A stretch of DNA of 56,488 nt from Prochlorococcus sp. AH-736-L23 (GCA_028141225.1 JAOIPS010000007.1:1-56488), one strand, 5' to 3'. Positions 29,263 through 37,764 are shown, numbered from the stretch's first letter. Notes: generated by a model not told the origin, from the sequence alone. Made by a program: numbers and translations.

Positions 29263-29709
29263 TTGCAATACTTTTCTAGAAAAAAACTTGTTCTTCCAGA
29301 AGGTTATTTTGTTAACTCTTCTCAAATCCCATTAGCTAAAGAAGTTAATAAACTTTTAGCGAATTGTGGTAGTGACACATTTCCAAACAAACCTCTTTCT
29401 GAGGCTATTCAGAAAAGTAATTTCTTTTTTACCATACAGAATGAATTAAAAAATAAACTATATGGCTTTGTAAGGGTTACGTCCGACAGGGGATTAAATG
29501 CGAACTTGTGGAATTTAAGTGCATTGCCAGGTAATAATCAGCAACTTTATTATTCAATATTGCTTCAAGTAACTCTTGAGAAAATAAATAGAGAAATGCC
29601 TGGATGCAGTATTTCTGTACAGGCTCCAGTATCTTCGTTTACAAGTTTAGAGGAAAATGGATTCATACTAGATCCAAATGGAATAAGAGTAATGGGATAT
29701 AAACTTTAA
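29263..29709 (+). CDS. Putative GNAT-like acetyltransferase
   Basis: 148 residues with a TTG start at 29263, right after a TAG; no usable ATG exists near the N-terminus. The pattern FFTIQNELKNKLYGFVRVTSDRG (beta strands), then LWNLSALPGNNQQLYYSILLQVTLEKI, and a late SFTSLEENGFILDPNGIRVMGYKL is like the GNAT fold, where an ExxGF near the end marks beta-5. The Q/R-x-x-G-x-G/A acetyl-CoA loop is not well kept. Small cyanobacterial homologues occur after ppc, as far as I recall. It lies 3 bases after the ppc stop, so it is cotranscribed. The substrate is unknown. Confidence 0.6.
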   Translation: MQYFSRKKLVLPEGYFVNSSQIPLAKEVNKLLANCGSDTFPNKPLSEAIQKSNFFFTIQNELKNKLYGFVRVTSDRGLNANLWNLSALPGNNQQLYYSILLQVTLEKINREMPGCSISVQAPVSSFTSLEENGFILDPNGIRVMGYKL

Positions 29710-29720
29710 AAATCATTTTA

Positions 29721-29794
29721 CGAGCATGGAGGGATTCGAACCCCCGACTCTCAGAACCGGAATCTGATGCTCTATCCAACTGAGCTACATGCCC
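29721..29794 (-). tRNA. tRNA-Arg (CCG)
   Basis: Minus strand. The acceptor 5' GGGCATG (29794-29788) pairs with CATGCTC (29728-29722) with one G-T pair; the discriminator is G. The anticodon arm TCAGATT-CCG-GTTCTGA gives CCG, decoding CGG. The T-arm is CGGGGGTTCGAATCCCTCC. About 74 nt, no encoded CCA. It is antisense to the small gap between the acetyltransferase gene and recF. Confidence 0.95.
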
Positions 29795-29854
29795 TTTAAT
29801 TTTTCAATTTCTTTAAAGAAAATCTAAATATTTTAAACTTAGCTAATTTAATTA

Positions 29855-30963
29855 ATGAATGCACAAAAAAAATTTTTTTAAATAAATTAAAAATTAAAAA
29901 TTTTCGGAACCATAAAAGTTTTGAAATTGATCTAAGAGAGCAAAGAGCAATTGTTCTTGGTTGCAATGGTATTGGCAAGTCGAATTTACTTGAATCAGTT
30001 GAATTTTTAAGTCAATTAAAATCTAATAGAGCAATAAGCGATAAAGATTTGATAGAGAAAGATAGTGATATGGCTGTAGTTATAGGACAGATAAATTTTA
30101 AAGACGATTTAAAGTTAAATTTATTCAGAAAAGGCCCTAAAAGAATTTATGTCAATGAATCAAGCTTGAAAAAACAAAGTGAAATAAAGAATTATATCCG
30201 AAGTGTATGTTTCTGTTCTAATGATATAAATATCGTTAGAAGTGAACCTAGTTATCGAAGAACATGGATTGATAAAGTCGTATCTCAGCTTGAACCAGTA
30301 TATTTAGATCTGATAAGTAGATTTAATAGGCTTTTAAAACAAAGAAGTCATTTTTGGCGTTCGGAAAGTTTCTTAAAAACCCAATCCACAGATATTATTG
30401 AAAGCTTTGATATTCAAATGTCAATAATAAGTACAAGAATTTTTAGGCGCAGAAGAAGAGCTTTATTAAAAATAAAACCATACGTGGAATATTGGCATAA
30501 TCATTTAAGTAAATCTCAAGAGCAAATAGACATAAATTATCTTTCGGGGATACAAAATATAAGTCCAGAAGAAGAAGAAGAAGAGGTTATTAGTCAAAAA
30601 ATAGCAGAACAACTATTAAATCAGCGTTCAATAGAAGCATTGACTGGTAAGTGTAATTTTGGACCTCATCGTGATGATGTTGAGTTTCTAATCAATAATG
30701 TTTCAGTTAGAAAATATGGTTCCTCAGGACAGCAAAGGACTTTTATCTTGGCTTTAAAGATGGCTGAACTCGATTTATTAACTAAAACATTAAATGTTCC
30801 ACCAATACTTATATTGGATGATGTCTTGGCAGAATTAGATTTAACCAGGCAAAATTTGTTATTAAATTCTGTTGGTCAAGATAGTCAATGTTTTATAAGT
30901 GCGACACATTTAGATAAATTTAATCAGTCTTTCTTAGGCTCGTCACAAATGATTCACTTATAA
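29855..30963 (+). CDS. recF: RecF recombination protein, start needs a one-base correction
   Basis: An SMC-like DNA-binding ATPase that loads RecA at gaps with RecO/RecR. KNFRNHKSFEIDL is followed by the Walker A VLGCNGIGKSNLLE. YGSSGQQRTFILALKMAEL is the ABC signature, then the Walker B PPILILDDVLAELD. The frame is open upstream of the body but contains no in-frame ATG, GTG or TTG before the Walker A. The ATG at 29855 starts a frame that stops at 29879-29881. One extra A in the A8 run (29865-29872) would join it to RecF as MNAQKKIFLNKLK and give 369 residues, a normal length. Otherwise an ATT start (29851) or slippage is needed. Confidence is for gene identity. Confidence 0.9.
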
Positions 30964-31015
30964 TTTAAAAAAGGCATGATTTTTAGCTAATCTTAATTGC
31001 ATATAAATTTCTTTA

Positions 31016-31450
31016 ATGGAAATCTACAAAAAAAATCAAATTTTAAGTTCGATAAATGATGAGCAAAAATTAAGACATCAAGGTAAACACCTTTTGTTGG
31101 AACTTTATAGATGCGAACGAGAAAAATTAAATGACGAATCCTTTTTGCGCTGTATTTTAAATAGAGCTGCTAAATTGGCAAATGCAACCGTTTTGAATTT
31201 GATTAGTAATAAATTTGAGCCTCAGGGGGTTACTGCAATTGCATTACTAGCAGAATCTCATATTTCAATACATACTTGGCCTGAATCTAATTATTCGGCA
31301 GTCGATATTTTTACATGTGGTCAAAATATGATGCCTGAACTGGCTAGTCAATATTTAATTGAATCTTTGATGGCTAAAGAACATTCTTTGCGTGTCATTG
31401 AGCGAAATCCACCTTCAGCAGTCTCCAAACAGATCAGAACGGTTGTTTGA
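31016..31450 (+). CDS. speD: S-adenosylmethionine decarboxylase proenzyme
   Basis: Produces decarboxylated SAM for spermidine synthesis. 144 residues, within the short bacterial class. It self-cleaves at the Ser in AESHISIHTWPE (about residue 75 to 86) to form the pyruvoyl group. The nearby SAVDIFTCGQNMMP holds the conserved Cys that acts as acid. The C-terminal basic segment (RVIERNPPSAVSKQIRTVV) is normal. The start ATG lies 52 bases after recF. It converges with larE, 6 bases between stops. Confidence 0.93.
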   Translation: MEIYKKNQILSSINDEQKLRHQGKHLLLELYRCEREKLNDESFLRCILNRAAKLANATVLNLISNKFEPQGVTAIALLAESHISIHTWPESNYSAVDIFTCGQNMMPELASQYLIESLMAKEHSLRVIERNPPSAVSKQIRTVV

Positions 31451-31456
31451 CAATAT

Positions 31457-32302
31457 TTACCTATTTAATTTTCCGCTTACTAGTCCCTCAAGATCTAAAC
31501 TTGTACAATTAAATCCTAAACTAGAAAAATATTTAACTAACTCATTAAAATTATATTTGTTAAAAAAATGCTTTAATTCATCTTGAGGAATCTCTATCCT
31601 TGCAGTTAAGCCTTGACATCTAACTCTAACCTCCGATAAGCCACATTCTTTGAGATATTCTTCTGCTTTCTCAACCATTTTTAGCCTTTCACTAGTTATT
31701 TCATGGCCATAAGGAAATCTTGATGATAAGCATGGTTGAGCAGGTTTATCCCACCAAGGAAAACCCAATGCTCTTGATATATCCCTAATATCTTGTTTTG
31801 AGACTTTAAATTTTGCAAGAGGAGAGATAACTCCTGCTTGTTTTGAGGCTTGTATACCTGGTCTGTAATCTTTAAGATCATCCAGATTTACTCCATCTAA
31901 AACAATCTTGTAATTAAGTTTTTTAGAGAGGTAGGTTGTATGTTTGTGAAGCTCTTTTTTGCATGCAAAGCACCTATCCTTAGGATTTTTACTGTAACTT
32001 GATTGATCTAATTCTGATGTTTTAATTTCTAAATGCTTTACTCCAATCCATTTTGCTTGCCTTCTTGCTTCTTCACGAAGAGTATTGGCTAATGCAGGAG
32101 AAATACCAGTAATAGCTATTGCTTTGCTACCTAATTGCTCAAATGCTAACGATGCTACTAATGTACTGTCAACTCCGCCAGAATAAGCAATACAAACACT
32201 ATCAAGATTCTTAATGTATCTTCTAATTGTATAAAGCTTTTCACTTTGTTCATCAGAGAGAATTTCTAGTTGATTGAACATGCTAATTACTTTAAAATTC
32301 AA
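31457..32302 (-). CDS. larE: LarE-type ATP-dependent sulfur transferase (PP-loop)
   Basis: 281 residues. The PP-loop IAYSGGVDSTLVASLA is near residue 38. Cysteines C111 and C114 are in KDRCFACKKEL and C191 is in AQPCLSSRFPYG. In the LarE family, the last Cys site supplies sulfur to the lactate racemase cofactor. Some members carry three cysteines and are reported to bind a [4Fe-4S] cluster; this protein has the three-cysteine form. No larA, larB or larC is in the window, so its role here is open. The alternative ATG at 32281 would shorten the start by seven residues. It is divergent from cobO. Confidence 0.87.
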   Translation of the reverse strand: MNFKVISMFNQLEILSDEQSEKLYTIRRYIKNLDSVCIAYSGGVDSTLVASLAFEQLGSKAIAITGISPALANTLREEARRQAKWIGVKHLEIKTSELDQSSYSKNPKDRCFACKKELHKHTTYLSKKLNYKIVLDGVNLDDLKDYRPGIQASKQAGVISPLAKFKVSKQDIRDISRALGFPWWDKPAQPCLSSRFPYGHEITSERLKMVEKAEEYLKECGLSEVRVRCQGLTARIEIPQDELKHFFNKYNFNELVKYFSSLGFNCTSLDLEGLVSGKLNR

Positions 32303-32305
32303 ATT

Positions 32306-32319
32306 ACCTATGAATAGGT
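32306..32319. promoter_or_regulatory. Inverted repeat between divergent larE and cobO-like genes
   Basis: ACCTAT (32306-32311) and ATAGGT (32314-32319) flank a 2-base centre. AATTCA upstream and TGAATT downstream add a second pair of arms with a 4-base offset. It lies 3 bases upstream of the first larE ATG and about 70 bases before the cobO start, so it suits an operator acting on both genes. Confidence 0.45.
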
Positions 32320-32389
32320 TGAATTTATTATTAAATCTTTAATAATATTTCTATCTTTATCTTAGATTAAATTTATTAATTTTGTTCAA

Positions 32390-33550
32390 TTGACGAATAC
32401 GAGTAGAAATAGAGGAATTGGAATTGTCACAGCAAGTGACAGTCAAGAGAGATCAAAAGGTCAATTACATATTTATGATGGAGAGGGTAAGGGGAAAAGC
32501 CAAGCCGCATTAGGAGTAGTTCTCAGGACAATAGGATTAGGAATATGCGAAAAAAGACAGTCAAGAGTTTTACTTCTCAGATTTTTAAAAGGCCCTGAGA
32601 GACCATATGACGAGGATTCAGCTATAGAGGCTTTACAAAGAGGCTTTCCACATTTAATTGACCATGTAAGGACAGGAAGATCTGAATTCTTTACTGCTGA
32701 CCAAGTGACAAAGTTTGACGTTGGTGAGGCCGAAAGAGGTTGGAATATTGCTAAAGGGGCAATCGCTAGTTCTCTTTATTCTGTTGTTGTACTCGATGAA
32801 TTGAATCCAGTTCTTGATTTAGGAATGCTTGATATCAATGAAGTAGTTGATTCTCTTCAAAATCGTCCAGATGGATTAGAAATCATTATTACTGGAAGGG
32901 CAGCCCCGCCCTCTTTGGTAAGAATATCTCAACTCCATTCAGAAATGAGACCACGTTTGATAGGAGACTTAGCAGAACTAAGCAGAAAAAGTAGTTCTAG
33001 GGGTGGAATTGAGATTTATACAGGTGAAGGAAAGGGTAAATCCACAAGCGCACTCGGTAAGGCTCTTCAAGCTATCGGTAAAGGAATATCTCAAGATAAA
33101 AGTCATAGAGTTTTAATATTACAGTGGTTAAAAGGAGGAAATGGATATACCGAAGATGCTGCCATAGAAGCTTTGAGAGAGAGTTACCCTCATTTAGTAG
33201 ATCATTTGCGTTCGGGCAGAGATGCCATCGTATGGAGAGGTCAGCAACAACCAATTGATTATGTTGAGGCTGAGAGAGCATGGGAAATTGCTAAAGCTGC
33301 TATTTTGTCTGGCTTGTACAAAACAATCATCTTAGATGAATTGAATCCAACTGTTGATTTAGAGTTATTACCTGTGGAATCAATACATCAAACGCTCTTA
33401 AAAAAACCAGCAGATACAGAAGTTGTAATTACCGGGAGGTGTAAAAATGAACCTTCATACTTTGAACTAGCGGATGTTTACTCTGAAATGGTTTGTCATA
33501 AGCATTATGCAAATGTGGGAGTTGATTTGAAAAGAGGTGTAGATTACTAA
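32390..33550 (+). CDS. Duplicated cob(I)alamin adenosyltransferase-like protein (CobO/BtuR)
   Basis: 386 residues made of two tandem CobO-like domains. Domain 1 (about 24-190) has the P-loop YDGEGKGKSQAALG, RFLKGPE, and VVVLDELNPVLDLGML. Domain 2 (about 205-375) repeats TGEGKGKSTSALGKAL, QWLKGG, and IILDELNPTVDLELL. Both P-loops and both LDELNP motifs are intact. The single-domain enzyme transfers adenosyl from ATP to cobalamin. Start is a TTG at 32390; no ATG lies in frame nearby. The first 20 residues are polar and disordered. The double form seems characteristic of picocyanobacteria as I recall it. Whether both halves bind ATP and corrinoid is not known. Confidence 0.85.
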   Translation: MTNTSRNRGIGIVTASDSQERSKGQLHIYDGEGKGKSQAALGVVLRTIGLGICEKRQSRVLLLRFLKGPERPYDEDSAIEALQRGFPHLIDHVRTGRSEFFTADQVTKFDVGEAERGWNIAKGAIASSLYSVVVLDELNPVLDLGMLDINEVVDSLQNRPDGLEIIITGRAAPPSLVRISQLHSEMRPRLIGDLAELSRKSSSRGGIEIYTGEGKGKSTSALGKALQAIGKGISQDKSHRVLILQWLKGGNGYTEDAAIEALRESYPHLVDHLRSGRDAIVWRGQQQPIDYVEAERAWEIAKAAILSGLYKTIILDELNPTVDLELLPVESIHQTLLKKPADTEVVITGRCKNEPSYFELADVYSEMVCHKHYANVGVDLKRGVDY

Positions 33551-33564
33551 CTATTCTTAAAAAT

Positions 33565-34710
33565 TTAATCACACAATATTTTTTTTACCTTTTCAATGCC
33601 ACCTTCAATAGATCTTGACTGAATTTTGAATTTAGACAAGATTATTGAAGCTTTTTCAGAACGTTTTCCCGATTTACATATAGTGAAAACCTCTTTATTT
33701 AAACTCTCTTTTTGAATAAATTTCAAATCAGACTCTTGGTTCAAATGACTTAAGGGAATCGAAATAGATCCCTCTATTGCAGAAGTAGAAAATTCTTCAT
33801 TTTCTCTAACATCAATTAAAAGAATTTTGTTGGGTTTTGCTTTGTATAAAATATTAAAATCATTTGCATTAATACTGTTAATTTCATTGTTTTTCTCACA
33901 ATATTCATCACTATTATAAAAACTCTCAAACTGAGACAGATTTTTTATTCGTTTATTTAACTGATCACTTTTTAGATGTAATTTTTTCATATTCATATTC
34001 AATAGATCAAAAATTAAAATCTTCCCATCTAAAATTTCACCTTTTTTCAAAATGATTTTGATAATTTCATTAACCTGAAGAATTCCTATTAAACCTGTTG
34101 AAACACCCACAACCCCGTATTCTGCACAACTAGGGGCAGCATTTTTTGAAGGCGATTCTGGAAGTAAGTCTCTTAAATTGGGACTATTTCTAAATAAATT
34201 GAAAACACTCACTTGCCCTTCAAAGCCTTGTACGCTTCCAAAGACTAGGGGTTTATTTAATATCAGGCATGCATCATTTATTAAATATCTTGTGCCAAAG
34301 TTATCCGAGCAATCACAAATAACATCAAACTCCTCCATTAATTCAAGAGCATTTTTAGGATTAATTCTCTTTGAAAAGGTTAATATTTCACAATTAGGAT
34401 TGAATTTTTTAATTCTTTCCCTGGCAGAATCAATTTTAAGATTACCAATAGTGTTTGTGTCATGAATTATCTGTCTCTGGAGATTAGACTTTTCAACTTG
34501 ATCGTTATCAACTATTCCAATTTTCCCAATACCTGCTGCAGCTAAATAAATCAAAACGGAAGACCCAAGCCCACCTGCACCAATGCATAATACTGAGCTG
34601 TTTTTTAGATATAGTTGACCCTCATAACCTATTTCTTTGAGGGTGAAATGTTTTTGATATCTTTCTTCTTCATCAGAGTTTAAGAAATTAAATTTGATAT
34701 CTTTGGACAT
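33565..34710 (-). CDS. moeB: MoeB/ThiF-type adenylyltransferase with C-terminal rhodanese domain
   Basis: 381 residues. The E1-like domain (1-250) has the nucleotide motif CIGAGGLGSSVLIYLAAAGIG and SNLQRQIIHDT with the catalytic Arg, then CDCSDNFGTRYLINDACL. It activates sulfur-carrier proteins (MoaD/ThiS) by adenylation. The zinc CxxC pairs of E. coli MoeB are missing; cyanobacterial MoeB-rhodanese proteins commonly lack them. Residues 285-381 are a rhodanese domain with active-site loop ICKSGKRS and the opening LLIDVRENEEF. The convergent gap to cobO is 14 bases. A 293-base intergenic stretch lies upstream. Confidence 0.9.
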   Translation of the reverse strand: MSKDIKFNFLNSDEEERYQKHFTLKEIGYEGQLYLKNSSVLCIGAGGLGSSVLIYLAAAGIGKIGIVDNDQVEKSNLQRQIIHDTNTIGNLKIDSARERIKKFNPNCEILTFSKRINPKNALELMEEFDVICDCSDNFGTRYLINDACLILNKPLVFGSVQGFEGQVSVFNLFRNSPNLRDLLPESPSKNAAPSCAEYGVVGVSTGLIGILQVNEIIKIILKKGEILDGKILIFDLLNMNMKKLHLKSDQLNKRIKNLSQFESFYNSDEYCEKNNEINSINANDFNILYKAKPNKILLIDVRENEEFSTSAIEGSISIPLSHLNQESDLKFIQKESLNKEVFTICKSGKRSEKASIILSKFKIQSRSIEGGIEKVKKILCD

Positions 34711-35003
34711 TTCGCTCCCTTAATTTTGTGAGATAAACTATGAAAATATAATAATTAAAATTAAAATTTTAGCCTTTTAAATTTTTCTTATTACCATGAT
34801 TTATTAATGTATTTGTTAGAACTAGACGATAATGTGAAGATTTTATAAATCAACTTTAAGTTTAAAAATCTTTAGAAACCCTACATACCAACGCCTCTAA
34901 ATAAATACAAAATGTTTCGGTTCGGAATTTTGCACAACAAAAAGGTAGTCAACAGACGTTTTTTCCGATACTCTCTGGTTCATATATTAAGTTTATTGAA
35001 TTC
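34711..35003. other. 293-base intergenic region before the CAAD gene
   Basis: The largest gap in the window, between divergent moeB and the CAAD-domain gene. The left half (34735-34870) is very A/T rich. The right half is richer in G/C and holds a 31-codon open frame from 34912 that ends across the CAAD ATG (TCATGAG). A TATATT at 34983-34988 could be a -10. No tRNA or recognised small RNA is seen. Confidence 0.5.
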
Positions 35004-35369
35004 ATGAGTGATAACACTCCAGAGTCCAACCAAGACTCCGGCTCCGATACAAGCTCAGAAACCAAAAGTTTTTCAGAGAAGTACTCTGATGTTATGGGAA
35101 AAGTCAACGAAACCCTCGGTAATGTTGATTGGACTCAAATGGGCAAGTATGGCAAGGCGGCAGGCATAATTGCTGTTGTCGTAATAGCTCAGATAATAAT
35201 TAAAGTTGTCATTGACACGATAAACTTTTTCCCAATACTCCCTGGTTTACTAGAACTACTAGGAGTTATTGTTGTCGGTCAATGGAGTTGGCAAAATCTT
35301 CGTACCAGTGAAAATCGTGAAGCTGTTTTAGATAAGGTACAAAATCTTAAGAAGACATATTTAGGTTAG
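35004..35369 (+). CDS. CAAD-domain membrane protein (CURT1-like)
   Basis: 121 residues. The first 30 residues are Ser/Asp/Glu rich and disordered. An amphipathic segment (YSDVMGKVNETLGNVDWTQMGKYG) and two hydrophobic helices follow (AGIIAVVVIAQIIIKVVIDTI and LLELLGVIVVGQWSW), then the amphipathic NREAVLDKVQNLKKTYLG. This is the cyanobacterial CAAD layout, which is also found inserted in some aminoacyl-tRNA synthetases and in thylakoid-bending CURT1 proteins. It is likely to sit in thylakoid membrane and shape or anchor it. The neighbour genes give no more clues. Convergent gap to the kinase is 6 bases. Confidence 0.88.
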   Translation: MSDNTPESNQDSGSDTSSETKSFSEKYSDVMGKVNETLGNVDWTQMGKYGKAAGIIAVVVIAQIIIKVVIDTINFFPILPGLLELLGVIVVGQWSWQNLRTSENREAVLDKVQNLKKTYLG

Positions 35370-35375
35370 TTAAGA

Positions 35376-36254
35376 TTACATATTTAGTATTGCTTTTACG
35401 TAATCTTTAACTTGCTTTAAGTACCCTCCCCCAAACATATTGGCATGGTTCAATATGTGATAAAAATTATAAATAATAATTCTTTTTTCAAATCCTTTTT
35501 TTATAGGAATAACTTTATGATATTCTTCATAAAATTCTTTCCTAAAACCTCCAAATAATTTCGTCATGGCTATATCTACTTCATTATCTGCCCACCAAGA
35601 TGCCGGGTCAAAAATAACCCCCTTTCCACTTTTGTCCATTCCTGCATTACCTGACCATAAATCACCATGAACTAGAGCATTTATTGGTTTATGATTCAGT
35701 AATTCTGATTTAATTTTATTTTTCACTTTATTTATAGTTTCTTTATCTAAAGTCGTTGATTTAAGAATTAATAGTTGAGGTATTATCCTTAAGTTTAAAA
35801 AACAATCTATCCAATTATCTACAAAGCCTTTCTTTTGATCTGTTGTTCCGATAAAACCCTCAACTGGAAACCCAAACATTTTAGGATTCGACTCAGCTGA
35901 TTTTAAATGCAATTCACCTAAACCTTTTCCAAGCTTTTTTTGGTCAAGGTTATGCATATCTATCCATTCAATTAATAGAATCTCTATATTTTTAATATTT
36001 TTATATGCAATAACTTCAGGAATTACTAAGTTTTCTTCATTAATATATTTCCTCAAATTTTGGAGACAATATTTTTCAAATTTAAGAAATTTTTTGTTTC
36101 TAAAGTTTCTTTTGAGAAATAGCTTTTTGTTTGAGAATTCTATTCCCCAGGCACTATGAATATCACCTCCATTAACTTGTTCAATACTTTTCGGATAGGT
36201 TTCACCTAATTCTTCACAAATTTCGTTAATTTCAATAGGGGATAATTTTTGCAT
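35376..36254 (-). CDS. Fructosamine/ketosamine 3-kinase family protein
   Basis: 292 residues of the protein-kinase-like fold. QVNGGDIHSAWGIEF is the N-lobe strand. FLKRNFRNKKFLKFEKYCL has the ATP-binding Lys. The catalytic loop NALVHGDLWSGNAGMD is near residue 190, and VIFDPASWWADNEVDIAMTKLFGGF is the metal-binding DPA plus signature. Family members phosphorylate fructosamines on glycated proteins or free sugar-amines; the target here is unknown. The ATG at 36254 is only 4 bases from the divergent start of the carotenoid gene, so its promoter must lie inside that gene. Confidence 0.9.
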   Translation of the reverse strand: MQKLSPIEINEICEELGETYPKSIEQVNGGDIHSAWGIEFSNKKLFLKRNFRNKKFLKFEKYCLQNLRKYINEENLVIPEVIAYKNIKNIEILLIEWIDMHNLDQKKLGKGLGELHLKSAESNPKMFGFPVEGFIGTTDQKKGFVDNWIDCFLNLRIIPQLLILKSTTLDKETINKVKNKIKSELLNHKPINALVHGDLWSGNAGMDKSGKGVIFDPASWWADNEVDIAMTKLFGGFRKEFYEEYHKVIPIKKGFEKRIIIYNFYHILNHANMFGGGYLKQVKDYVKAILNM

Positions 36255-36258
36255 TTTA

Positions 36259-37764
36259 ATGAGACAGTCTGAAGTTATTGTTGTAGGCGCCGGTATAGCA
36301 GGACTAACTTCTGCAGCGATTTTATCAAAACAAGGCTTATCAGTGACTTTAATCGAATCTCATACTCAAGCAGGAGGATGTGCCGGTACTTTTAAGAGAA
36401 AGAATTATATTTTTGATGTTGGCGCAACTCAAGTTGCTGGCTTAGAGAAGGGAGGAATACATTCTAGAATTTTTGATTTTTTAGATATTCCATCCCCTGA
36501 AGCCACAATTTTAGACCCTGCTTGCATTGTTGATTTAAACGATGGTGGTAATCCAATTCCTATTTGGTATGAAAAAAATAAATGGATTGCTGAACGAGAA
36601 ATGCAGTTTCCTGGGAGTCAAAGATTTTGGAAACTTTGTACCCTAATACATGAAAGTAATTGGATATTTGCTAATAATAATCCTGTATTACCAATAAGTA
36701 ATTTTTGGGATTTTTCTCAACTTCTTAAAGCACTAGTACCTTCAAACCTTGTCACAGGTATCTTACTTAAATCTACTATTTTTGATCTATTACGGATATG
36801 TGGATTATCCAAGAATGAGCGCTTGATTAAATTCTTAAATCTTCAACTAAAACTTTATTCTCAAGAGGATGTCTACAATACTGCAGCATTATATGGATCT
36901 ACTGTTCTTCAGATGTGTCAACAGCCACATGGTTTGTGGCATCTTAAAAAATCTATGCAGTCTCTAAGTGAATCATTAGAAAGTTCATTGATTAAAACGG
37001 GAGTTAATTTAACTTTTGGACAAGAAGTTAATTCTATAACTTTTGACGACGTAAATATGTGTTGGCAAGTATCTGCTATTTCGAAAAAAAAATCATTTAT
37101 TTATCAAGCAAAAGATGTGATTTATACTGCGCCTCCACAATCTTTGCTTAAGCATTTGAAAGATCCTTTAGAAGGAAAAAAAAATTATGAAAATCGACTT
37201 AATAATTTGCCTGATCCAAGTGGAGCTGTAGTTTTTTATTCAGCCTTAAAAAAGGAACATATTAAAAAAACATTCTCCAATCATTATCAATTTGTTTCGA
37301 AAGAATTTTGTTCGTTATTTGTATCAATTAGTGATGATGGTGATGGAAGAGCGCCAAAAGGTGAGGTTACTTTAATTGCCAGTATCTTTACCAAAACTAA
37401 AGATTGGTTTGATTTAGATAAACAAACTTACATAAAGAAGAAAAATGGTTTTATGAAAAAAATATCCCTTGAATTGGAAAGTAAATTTGATATTGATCCT
37501 GACAATTGGCTACATAGGGAATTAGCAACTCCATTGGGCTTTGAAAAATGGACAAAAAGGCCTAATGGAATAGTAGGCGGGCTTGGTCAAAATCCAGATA
37601 TTTTTGGTTTATTTGGATTATCAAGTAGGACACCTTTTGAGGGTTTATGGTTATGTGGAGATTCGATTTATCCAGGAGAGGGGACTGCAGGTGTTAGTCA
37701 GTCTGCATTAATGGTTTCAAGGCAAATTTTAGCTTCCAAAGGTATAGAAAATTTTAGTTTATAA
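36259..37764 (+). CDS. crtD: Carotenoid desaturase/isomerase family FAD protein (CrtD-like)
   Basis: 501 residues. The N-terminal dinucleotide fold VIVVGAGIAGLTSAAILSKQGLSVTLIE and the family segment GGCAGTFKRKNYIFDVGATQVAG place it among phytoene-desaturase-like oxidoreductases. The whole N-terminal block, with GLEKGGIHSRIF, fits the cyanobacterial CrtD (C-3',4' desaturase) group better than CrtH isomerase. The C-terminal GLWLCGDSIYPGEGTAGVSQSALM binds FAD. A GATAAT at 36241-36246 could be a -10, giving an almost leaderless mRNA. The 3' end overlaps tyrA by 11 bases. CrtH versus CrtD needs an alignment; Prochlorococcus makes no myxoxanthophyll that I know of, so the reaction is uncertain. 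Confidence 0.72.
   Translation: MRQSEVIVVGAGIAGLTSAAILSKQGLSVTLIESHTQAGGCAGTFKRKNYIFDVGATQVAGLEKGGIHSRIFDFLDIPSPEATILDPACIVDLNDGGNPIPIWYEKNKWIAEREMQFPGSQRFWKLCTLIHESNWIFANNNPVLPISNFWDFSQLLKALVPSNLVTGILLKSTIFDLLRICGLSKNERLIKFLNLQLKLYSQEDVYNTAALYGSTVLQMCQQPHGLWHLKKSMQSLSESLESSLIKTGVNLTFGQEVNSITFDDVNMCWQVSAISKKKSFIYQAKDVIYTAPPQSLLKHLKDPLEGKKNYENRLNNLPDPSGAVVFYSALKKEHIKKTFSNHYQFVSKEFCSLFVSISDDGDGRAPKGEVTLIASIFTKTKDWFDLDKQTYIKKKNGFMKKISLELESKFDIDPDNWLHRELATPLGFEKWTKRPNGIVGGLGQNPDIFGLFGLSSRTPFEGLWLCGDSIYPGEGTAGVSQSALMVSRQILASKGIENFSL

Noticed and set aside
33565..34710. Loss of zinc cysteines in MoeB as a novelty
   Set aside because: Cyanobacterial MoeB-rhodanese proteins usually lack these CxxC pairs, so it is ordinary for the lineage.
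34711..35003. Known cyanobacterial small RNAs (Yfr family, 6S, tmRNA) in the largest gap
   Set aside because: No recognisable conserved core or structure of these RNAs was seen.
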